Assembly (NCBI GenBank): GCA_016869775.1
Contig: VGDJ01000083.1
Location: 1 to 5,343, forward strand
Source of the DNA: Alphaproteobacteria bacterium
GTDB taxonomy: Bacteria; Pseudomonadota; Alphaproteobacteria; Rickettsiales; UBA1997
Reading direction: 5' to 3'
DNA length: 5,343 nt
Positions 1-5,246 of this stretch are shown one piece after another. The notes beneath the pieces were generated by a model. The model ran no database searches, was not told the DNA's origin, and worked only from the letters and a program-made list of their open reading frames with translations. The translations under genes and the position numbers were made by a program. Within the stretch, counting starts at the first letter, position 1. Each line of letters starts with the position of its first letter.

Positions 1-531
1 GGAGATTCAGTAAAAAGGGGTGATGTTTTAGTTGATGGAAATCTAGTTCCGCACGACATTCTCAAAATTCAAGGAATGCAGGCGTTTACATCATATATGG
101 TTAACGAGGTTCAAAAAGTTTATCGTATGCAAGGCGTTAAAATTGATGACAAGCATATCGAAGTAATATTATCAATGATGCTGAAAAGGGTTGAAATTAC
201 AAATACTGGAGACACAACACTCTTAGCTGGTGAGTATGTTGATAGAGATGTTTTTGAATCTATTAATCGCAGAATGATCGATAGCAAAATGAAGCCAGCT
301 GAATGTTCTCCTGTTCTCCTCGGAATTACCAAGGCTTCGTTGCAAACAAAATCATTCATATCGGCTGCTTCATTCCAAGAAACTACTCGAGTCCTTACAG
401 ATTCAGCTGTTCAGGGTCGAATAGATCATTTAAAAGGATTAAAAGAAAATATTATTGTGGGTCGACTCATTCCTGCGGGAACTGGCCTTATGGCCAATAA
501 GTTTCGAAAAGAAGCTCAATTAATAAAATAG
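1..531 (+). CDS. rpoC: DNA-directed RNA polymerase subunit beta', C-terminal part (5' end outside window)
   Basis: This is the end of the largest catalytic-core subunit of RNA polymerase. The frame is open from base 1 and ends at TAG 529-531, giving 176 visible residues of a protein normally about 1,400 long. An ATG at 76 is internal, because the homology continues upstream of it (GDSVKRGDVLVDGN, then VPHDILKIQG). Family hallmarks appear in order: PHDIL, YMVNEVQKVYRMQGVKIDDKHIEVI, LLGITKASLQTKSFISAASFQETTRVLT, and LKENIIVGRLIPAGTG close to the C-terminus. This is the jaw/clamp-end region with the conserved F-helix-like FISAASFQETTRVLT segment. The tail after PAGTG is short (GLMANKFRKEAQLIK). 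The GDTTLLAGE stretch favours Alphaproteobacteria. Many bacteria have rpsL-rpsG-fusA after rpoC, but here a transport operon follows. The identification is secure; the lineage is inferred. Confidence 0.98.
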   Translation, partial: GDSVKRGDVLVDGNLVPHDILKIQGMQAFTSYMVNEVQKVYRMQGVKIDDKHIEVILSMMLKRVEITNTGDTTLLAGEYVDRDVFESINRRMIDSKMKPAECSPVLLGITKASLQTKSFISAASFQETTRVLTDSAVQGRIDHLKGLKENIIVGRLIPAGTGLMANKFRKEAQLIK

Positions 532-568
532 TACAATTTGGCTAATTCAGTTCACTTAAATGAATTGG

Positions 569-660
569 ATTGGCCAAAAGTTTCTGTCAATTCTTTATAT
601 TTATTCACCCCAAAACAACTTCTGGCCAACCAAAATTTTTATTCAAAACTTTTGGGCAAT
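569..660 (+). repeat. Inverted repeat downstream of rpoC (14 of 15 positions pair)
   Basis: The arm ATTGGCCAAAAGTTT at 569-583 is the reverse complement of AAACTTTTGGGCAAT at 646-660, with one mismatch. The arms are separated by 62 bases. A shorter pairing competes for the right arm: CCAAAA 630-635 with TTTTGG 650-655. A GGCCAA word at 624-629 can also pair with TTGGCC at 570-575. The element could be the processed or terminated 3' end of the rpoC transcript. It lacks a T-tract after the right arm, so it is not a canonical intrinsic terminator. The pairing is read directly from the sequence; its function is unknown. Confidence 0.45.
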
Positions 661-689
661 ATTAACCAAAAAATCAAACCCTAAAAATC

Positions 690-714
690 ATAAAAAATAG
701 ATTCAATTTTTTAT
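690..714 (+). terminator. All-A/T hairpin, weak candidate terminator after rpoC
   Basis: ATAAAAAAT at 690-698 pairs perfectly with ATTTTTTAT at 706-714 around a 7-base loop (AGATTCA). The right arm itself supplies a run of six T residues. With no G-C pair the stem is weak, and such stems arise by chance in DNA this A/T-rich. It is the best-placed hairpin with a T-run between rpoC and the next gene, hence the low-confidence call. Confidence 0.22.
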
Positions 715-735
715 AAAATTATAAAAATAAAATCT

Positions 736-756
736 TGTCAATTTTGAAAACTGACA
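736..756. promoter_or_regulatory. Near-perfect 21-bp palindrome, operator-like
   Basis: The arms TGTCAATTTT (736-745) and AAAACTGACA (747-756) are symmetric around G746. Nine of ten position pairs match; the exception is A741/C751. The site ends 51 bases before the ABC gene start and overlaps both candidate -35 boxes, which is where a repressor site would sit. TGTCA/TGACA half-sites with an A/T core are typical of dimeric helix-turn-helix regulators, but no specific regulator can be named. The symmetry is seen; operator function is inferred. Confidence 0.35.
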
Positions 757-771
757 TAAATTTTATTTAAT
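744..771 (+). promoter_or_regulatory. Candidate sigma70-type promoter of the export operon
   Basis: A TTGAAA box (744-749, 5 of 6 to TTGACA) is followed after 16 bases by TTTAAT (766-771, 5 of 6 to TATAAT). Transcription would start near 778, leaving a leader of about 30 bases before the ATG at 808. A second, overlapping option is TTGTCA 735-740 with TAAATT 757-762, also 16 bases apart. In DNA this A/T-rich such matches are common. The support is mainly position: it lies directly upstream of the first gene of an operon that follows a highly expressed gene. Confidence 0.35.
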
Positions 772-807
772 TAATTTTCATAGTTTTGATTAATATTTTG
801 AAAAATC

Positions 808-2538
808 ATGCCACAGTTCGAACTATCCTCAAAAAAGCTCTACAAGCCTTTTAGCAATGATTTATCTAATCCAAATATCAAATATTTTTTAAAAAAAATC
901 CTTAGCGAAGAAAAGAATTTTTATTCAACCACGATAATCTATGGTATAGCCATTGCAATTCTAAGTTTGGCATTGCCTATTTCAGTTCAACTTTTAATAA
1001 ATTCAGTGGCTTTTACTGCCATGTTTCAACCCATTTTAATTTTGGGTTGCGTTTTATTATTACTACTCGCTTTTTCATCAATTCTAAATGCATTACAAAT
1101 TTATGTTGCTGAAATTTTCCAACGCAGATTTTTTGCGCGCATGACCGCTGACATTACTCTTTCAGTGATTAATGCTAAACATGAAAATTTTGAGCAAGCT
1201 AATCAAACCGAATTTATAAATCGGTTTTTTGATGTAATTAATATTCAAAAAACCATGCCAAAAGTTTTAATAAAAACTTTCACTCTTATCTTGCAGACCT
1301 TTGCTGGGCTTATCTTGGTAGCATTCTATCATCCATTATTATTATTTTTTTCGCTTCTTATAATTTTTGCTATTGTAATAATTTGGTTGGTGTTTTCAAA
1401 AAATGGTTTCATTACAAAATTTTATGCGAGCCGAAGAAAATATGATATGGCTTCGTGGCTTGAAGATATTGCCCGTAACAATATTTTGTTCAAATCAGAA
1501 ATTGGCCAAAAATATGCAGTTTTTAAAACCGATTTTTTGACAGAGCAATATCTTTTTGAAAGAAAAAAACACTTTAAATACGCCTTTTTACAAATATGCC
1601 TAATGCTTGCGCTATACACAATCGCCAGCGCAAGTCTATTAATCATAGGTGGATATTTAGTAATTAAAAGTCAATTATCAATCGGCCAATTGGTTGCCTC
1701 CGAACTTGTTTTATCTGCCACTTTATATGGAATTTCTGAGCTTGGCAGAGATTTTGAAATTTTTTACGAGATTGCGAGCTCGGCTGAAAAGTTATCGCAA
1801 TTTTATAATGTTGACCAAGAAGATTCCGCCCGCGAAAAAATCAACAATAATAAAATCTGCATAAAATTTAATAATGTGATCGATAATTATTTCGGTCGTG
1901 ATTTTAATTTTAATTTGAATCTTGAAGCTCAAAAAAATTATCTAATTTCAACCACAAATTTAACTTACCAAAAAATCTTGATAGAGCTTATTTATGGTCT
2001 TAGAAAACCAATTCGAGGCAGTTTGCAATTTAATGATATTGATATTGAAAATATTGATTTAGCCAATCTACGCTCCCACATCGCAATCGTTGATAATCAT
2101 AGCTTTATCGAGGGTACAATTTTTGAATATTTAACTTTTAACGATAAAAATATTAATAAAAAATTCTTAAACGAAATTTTATTTATCACTGGCCTAGATA
2201 AGGTTCTTGAGAGATTTAAAGATGGTTTAAATCAAAAAATTAATCCAAGTGGTTACCCCTTTTCCGAATCGGAAAAGATTTTACTAAAAATTGCGCGCGG
2301 CCTATTACAGCACCCAAAAATTATTATCATCACCGAAGTACTAGATATGCTTGGCCTAGCGTCACGTCGTGAGATTTTAAAATTTTTAACCAAAAACCAC
2401 GAAGCAATGATATTATATTTCTCAGACCGACGCGATGATATGCTCGATTTTAATGAGTATTTATTTATCGATGAAAACAAAATTCATCACTTTAAATCAA
2501 TTTCTGAATTAGATAAATTTGAACAAAAAAATGGCTAG
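808..2538 (+). CDS. ABC exporter-like membrane protein with a degenerate nucleotide-binding domain
   Basis: This 576-residue protein has the half-transporter layout of type I secretion ABC pumps, with a membrane domain followed by an ATPase domain. ATG 808 is the first possible start, since an in-frame TGA lies at 799-801; no clear ribosome-binding site precedes it. Hydrophobic segments lie near residues 41-63, 77-100, 156-175, 176-195, 258-282 and 286-308. There is no N-terminal C39 peptidase. The ATPase-like fold runs from about 350: IYGLRKPIRGSLQFNDIDI and LRSHIAIV...IEGTIFEYLTF align well with ABC proteins. The catalytic motifs do not. The Walker A position reads TTNLTYQK (382-389), so its glycines and lysine are gone. 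The signature reads FSESE (485-489) and Walker B IIIITE (505-510, Asp replaced by Thr). The H-loop histidine is D540, and N430/D429 occupy the Q-loop. The frame is intact over full length, so this is not an obvious pseudogene. It is the first gene of an operon with a HlyD adaptor and TolC channel. Export role: likely. ATPase activity: doubtful. Confidence 0.88.
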   Translation: MPQFELSSKKLYKPFSNDLSNPNIKYFLKKILSEEKNFYSTTIIYGIAIAILSLALPISVQLLINSVAFTAMFQPILILGCVLLLLLAFSSILNALQIYVAEIFQRRFFARMTADITLSVINAKHENFEQANQTEFINRFFDVINIQKTMPKVLIKTFTLILQTFAGLILVAFYHPLLLFFSLLIIFAIVIIWLVFSKNGFITKFYASRRKYDMASWLEDIARNNILFKSEIGQKYAVFKTDFLTEQYLFERKKHFKYAFLQICLMLALYTIASASLLIIGGYLVIKSQLSIGQLVASELVLSATLYGISELGRDFEIFYEIASSAEKLSQFYNVDQEDSAREKINNNKICIKFNNVIDNYFGRDFNFNLNLEAQKNYLISTTNLTYQKILIELIYGLRKPIRGSLQFNDIDIENIDLANLRSHIAIVDNHSFIEGTIFEYLTFNDKNINKKFLNEILFITGLDKVLERFKDGLNQKINPSGYPFSESEKILLKIARGLLQHPKIIIITEVLDMLGLASRREILKFLTKNHEAMILYFSDRRDDMLDFNEYLFIDENKIHHFKSISELDKFEQKNG

Positions 2539-3553
2539 AAACTCATTCCACGCCCTGAACTCTATCAACATTCCGCGTCCACTTAAAGTTTTAAAAAAAA
2601 TTATTGTAGGTGGCTTATTGTTGCTAGTTTTGATTTTAAGTTTAACTCCATGGCGCCAGACTGCCAAGGGCTTTGGAACCGTTTTAGCGCTTGATCCCAA
2701 TAATCGTGCTCAAAATATTCATGCAACGGTTAATGGGCGCATTAATCGATGGTTTGTTAAAGATGGCTCAAGGGTTAAAGCTGGTGATAAAATTGTTGAA
2801 ATTATCGATAATGATCCGCAAATAATTGATCGACTTCGTGCTGAAAAGTCAGCTATAGAGCGAAAAGTTGTCGTTGCAAAAATGGCCTCCGAGACCTCAA
2901 AAATCAACTTTGAAAGACAATCTGAATTATTTGAAAAAGGTTTATCTTCGCGCAAAAATTTAGAAGATGCCAAAATCGAATATAAAAAATTATTGTCGGC
3001 GGTCGAAAGCGCTTCAGCCGAAGTTGCCGACTCTTCCATAAAGCTTTCGCGCCAAGAAAGCCAACTCATTAACGCCCCTCGCGATGGTATAATTTTAAAA
3101 GTTTTAGCTTCTGATAGTTCAACTACTGTGAAAATTGGCGACAAAATTGCGTCATTTGCCCCAACTTTGCATGATCCGGCGGTCGAGCTATATGTTAGTG
3201 GCAATGATGTGCCCTTAATTTATAAAGGACGCAAGGTGCGTATCCAATTTGAAGGCTGGCCCGCAATTCAATTCAGTGGTTGGCCAGAAATCGCCATTGG
3301 AACTTTTGGAGCGATTGTAGTTTCGGTCGACCCTGCGGTTTCTGAAAATGGTAAATTTCGGGTTATTGCCACCAAAGACCCAAACGAACAATGGCCAGAC
3401 TTACGCTTTTTGAATCATGGTGCCAAAGTTTATGGTTGGGTGCTTCTTGATAAAGTGCGCTTAGGTTATGAATTGTGGCGCCAAATTAACGGTTTTCCTC
3501 CCGATTTTAATGATAAAATTAAACCCCAAGAAGCTCTAAAAAATGATCAATAA
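2531..3553 (+). CDS. HlyD-family periplasmic adaptor (membrane fusion) protein
   Basis: This adaptor would bridge the inner-membrane pump to the outer-membrane channel. I start at ATG 2531 (340 residues), overlapping the previous gene by 8 bases (ATGGCTAG). A TTG at 2519 would add only MNKK. Residues 1-23 are cytosolic and basic, and 24-38 form one membrane anchor. The first half of the lipoyl/barrel-sandwich domain is at about 63-95 (IHATVNGRINRW, then VKAGDKIVEIIDND). A coiled-coil hairpin spans about 97-178. The second lipoyl half is at about 180-213 (INAPRDGIILKV), followed by a beta-barrel and membrane-proximal part with GWP repeats and a GYELWRQINGFPPDF end. The hairpin tip carries R129-x3-L133-x6-S140, the RLS motif that AcrA and MacA use to contact TolC. 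Spacing and motif argue for a dedicated partner of the flanking genes. It shows no sign of decay, unlike the pump's ATPase motifs. The cargo is unknown. Confidence 0.93.
   Translation: MARNSFHALNSINIPRPLKVLKKIIVGGLLLLVLILSLTPWRQTAKGFGTVLALDPNNRAQNIHATVNGRINRWFVKDGSRVKAGDKIVEIIDNDPQIIDRLRAEKSAIERKVVVAKMASETSKINFERQSELFEKGLSSRKNLEDAKIEYKKLLSAVESASAEVADSSIKLSRQESQLINAPRDGIILKVLASDSSTTVKIGDKIASFAPTLHDPAVELYVSGNDVPLIYKGRKVRIQFEGWPAIQFSGWPEIAIGTFGAIVVSVDPAVSENGKFRVIATKDPNEQWPDLRFLNHGAKVYGWVLLDKVRLGYELWRQINGFPPDFNDKIKPQEALKNDQ
3528..3533 (+). promoter_or_regulatory. Weak ribosome-binding site for the TolC-family gene
   Basis: AAGAAG lies 9 bases before ATG 3543, inside the end of the adaptor gene. 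It is the only purine-rich word at a workable distance. The starts at 808 and 2531 lack a comparable site, so translation of the adaptor probably depends on coupling through the 8-base gene overlap. Confidence 0.3.
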
Positions 3554-5006
3554 ATTAAATTTTTTAACATTTTTAAAGTTAATAAATTTACTTTTTTTTG
3601 TGCTAATTTTGTTTTTTCAAAATCACGCCAAAGCTTCAAAATCAGTTAATCAAACTCATCAAAATATTGAAGAACCTCAAACTCTTAAATTATCTCAAAT
3701 ACTTGAATCAACCCATAAAAATTATCCGCAAATTTTAAATTTTTATGAAAAAGTTGCCGTTAAAGAAGGAAAGATTTTAGAGAGTAGGGGTTTTTTTGAT
3801 GTGAAAATCAAAAACCAATATCAAGATAAAACTCGTGGTTTTTATGACGGTAAAATCAACGATATTTCTATCGAAAAACAAAATGGTTTTTTGGGTTCAA
3901 AAATTTATGGCGGTTACCGCAAATCATTTGGCAATTTCGCCGATTATGACGGTAATAATTTTACCAATGATGGCGGTGAATATCGTATCGGTGGGAGTGT
4001 TTCGCTCTTACGCAATCGTGCAATCGACAGCGGAAGACTCGACCTCATCACCTCGCAACTCGAGCTAAAAGAAAGCCAATCTCAACTTGAAAAAGTCAAA
4101 AACGAAATCGCCCGCGACGCTACAAAATCTTACTGGAATTGGGTCGTTGCTGGTTATATTTATCAAACTTATAACGAACTTTACGAACTGGCAAAAAAGC
4201 GTGATGAACAACTTAAAATTCGCCATCAAAAAGGTGATATTGCGCAAATAATTTTGACTGAAAATCATCGCAATGTTTTGAATCGACAAAGTCTTGTGCA
4301 AGAAGCAAAAAATAACTTCGAAAATAGCGCAATTTCATTATCGATGTATTATCGCGATGCCAACTCTACCATGATTGTAGCTGACTTAAATCAACTTCCT
4401 AAAATCGATTTTGGTTATAATTTTGAAATTAATTTTGATGCAAAAAAAGATCTTGAATTTGCAATAGAAAATCGTCCTGAACTGCGCATTTTGCGGGTTC
4501 AAATTGAGCAAGAAAATTCGAATTTATTGCAAGCTAAAAATTTATATCAACCGAAGTTAGATTTACAGTTTGAAGCCTCAAAAGATTTAGGACATGGCCC
4601 AAAAACTAGATCCCAAACCAATAATCAGATTAAATTAGATTTTGAATTACCGCTCCAGCAAAATGTTGCTAAGGGTAAAATTGCCAGCGCCTCCTCGAAA
4701 ATAAAGGCTATTCAATATGAAGAAATGTTTTATCGCGATAAAATCAAAAATGAAATTTTTCAACTCAGCAATTCAATTCAAAATATTTTACAAATTTATA
4801 AAAATTATCTAGAAGAACTCAAGCTCTCTCAAATTTTAGAAAAGGCTGAGAAAGATCGTTTTACCCACGGCCACAGTGATTTTTTCTTAATTAATTTGCG
4901 CGAACAAGAAGTTGCTTCGGCCAAAATTAACAAGTTCATCGCTTTCCTTAAATATCAAAATTTTATCGCCGATTACCAAATGGCGATCTTTCGCAATTAT
5001 CATTAA
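3543..5006 (+). CDS. TolC-family outer-membrane channel protein
   Basis: This 487-residue protein is the outer-membrane duct of the tripartite system. ATG 3543 overlaps the adaptor gene by 11 bases. Residues 1-31 form a signal peptide: a basic start, a hydrophobic core at about 13-25, and an AKA|S-type cleavage site after A31. No lipobox cysteine is present, so it is not predicted to be lipidated. Two outer-membrane-efflux-protein repeats follow. Repeat 1 (about 48-290) has LKLSQILESTHKNYPQI, the SLLRNRAID segment (154-162) and a long amphipathic helix ending HQKGDIAQIILTENHR (228-243). Repeat 2 (about 300-485) has ENRPELRIL (309-317), YQPKLDL (335-341), FELPLQ (367-372) and RFTHGHSDFFLINLREQE (439-456). 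The Gly-x-Ser-Asp with a following NxRE helix is typical of the second TolC helix pair. Length is normal for the family and no truncation is seen. Co-occurrence with the adaptor's RLS motif supports a direct partnership. Only a weak A/T stem follows the stop, so the transcript may run into the repeat downstream. Confidence 0.93.
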   Translation: MINKLNFLTFLKLINLLFFVLILFFQNHAKASKSVNQTHQNIEEPQTLKLSQILESTHKNYPQILNFYEKVAVKEGKILESRGFFDVKIKNQYQDKTRGFYDGKINDISIEKQNGFLGSKIYGGYRKSFGNFADYDGNNFTNDGGEYRIGGSVSLLRNRAIDSGRLDLITSQLELKESQSQLEKVKNEIARDATKSYWNWVVAGYIYQTYNELYELAKKRDEQLKIRHQKGDIAQIILTENHRNVLNRQSLVQEAKNNFENSAISLSMYYRDANSTMIVADLNQLPKIDFGYNFEINFDAKKDLEFAIENRPELRILRVQIEQENSNLLQAKNLYQPKLDLQFEASKDLGHGPKTRSQTNNQIKLDFELPLQQNVAKGKIASASSKIKAIQYEEMFYRDKIKNEIFQLSNSIQNILQIYKNYLEELKLSQILEKAEKDRFTHGHSDFFLINLREQEVASAKINKFIAFLKYQNFIADYQMAIFRNYH

Positions 5007-5095
5007 AATTGTCGGCAAATTTTGAAATGTCGGCTTGTGTTATTGAAAGATTTTTATAAAATTTCGACCCTTAAATTTCCAAATAATAGTTGTGA

Positions 5096-5227
5096 ATGGC
5101 CGAGGTCTTTGCTCTTAAAGCAAAGACGGGATCAGGAGCTTTTATAAAAAAAGCGACGCAATCCCAGTGTCGAAAATCGTCTTCGAAAAAATTACGAAGT
5201 AATTTTAAGAAAAGCGATTTGAGATAA
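5096..5227 (+). CDS. Possible small basic peptide (43 aa), repeat copy 1
   Basis: ATG 5096 opens a 43-codon frame ending at TAA 5225-5227, filling most of the 151-bp repeat unit. The peptide begins MAEVFALKAKTGSGAFIKK and continues as a Ser/Lys/Arg-rich tail with a CRKSSSKKLR stretch. It has about 12 Lys/Arg against 2 acidic residues, one cysteine and no membrane segment. A TGA sits directly before the ATG, so no longer frame exists. No Shine-Dalgarno sequence is visible. I do not recognise it. Its first third is written over a DNA palindrome (VFALKAKT), which argues that the nucleotide structure, not the peptide, may be what is selected. It could be a repeat-borne microprotein or simply a frame left open by chance. 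Real coding is unproven. Confidence 0.22.
   Translation: MAEVFALKAKTGSGAFIKKATQSQCRKSSSKKLRSNFKKSDLR
5105..5127. repeat. Perfect hairpin in repeat copy 1
   Basis: GTCTTTGCT (5105-5113) pairs with AGCAAAGAC (5119-5127) around CTTAA. This 9-bp stem with four G-C pairs is the strongest compact hairpin in the window. No T-tract follows, so terminator function is not supported. It resembles the palindromic cores of dispersed bacterial repeats, but I cannot assign it to a named family. Confidence 0.75.
5174..5220. repeat. Long interrupted stem-loop in the second half of repeat unit 1
   Basis: Nested pairings line up into one imperfect hairpin. AAATCG 5174-5179 pairs with CGATTT 5215-5220, TCTT 5180-5183 with AAGA 5207-5210, and AAAATTAC 5188-5195 with GTAATTTT 5199-5206 around a GAA loop. 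Small bulges (5184-5187 and 5211-5214) separate the helices. Together with the GTCTTTGCT hairpin, each unit would fold into two stem-loops. The matching region of copy 2 runs off the window. Confidence 0.45.
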
Positions 5228-5246
5228 AGAATAACATTATGGACGA

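Larger units (their letters stand above)
532..807. other. A+T-rich intergenic spacer between rpoC and the export operon
   Basis: This 276-bp spacer has no convincing gene. The rpoC frame happens to stay open for 50 codons after its TAG, up to TAA 682-684, but the sequence does not resemble an RpoC tail. The left part (about 569-660) is rich in CCAAAA/TTTTGG and TGGCCA words that form competing inverted repeats. The right part (from about 661) is almost pure A/T and holds an all-A/T hairpin, an operator-like near-palindrome and candidate promoter elements, which are listed separately. No tRNA or other RNA gene is recognisable. Confidence 0.7.

Noticed and set aside
1422..1646. Other short open frames antisense to or inside the four genes (for example 1422-1646, 2253-2480 and 4065-4301 minus; 303-500 and 3835-4068 plus)
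   Set aside because: They overlap well-supported coding sequence in another frame and show no motifs, start signals or independent context.
808..2538. Calling the ABC gene a pseudogene
   Set aside because: The frame is uninterrupted at normal half-transporter length with six plausible membrane segments and proper coupling to the next gene; only the catalytic motifs are altered.
2719..3204. 161-codon open frame on the minus strand inside the adaptor gene
   Set aside because: It lies wholly antisense to a gene with clear HlyD-family motifs, and its translation is low-complexity Ser/Ile/Leu with no recognisable domain.
5005..5068. Terminator after the TolC-family gene
   Set aside because: AAAATT/AATTTT (5005-5010 and 5018-5023) and the A/T stem near 5047-5068 are short or bulged, have no G-C-rich stem and are expected by chance at this base composition.
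5096..5140. tRNA-like look of the repeat start (ATGGCCGAGG followed by a stem with a 7-base loop)
   Set aside because: A 5-bp stem with loop TCTTAAA can be drawn, but the loop lacks U33, the anticodon would be UUA (reading a stop), and no acceptor stem or T-arm sequence is present.
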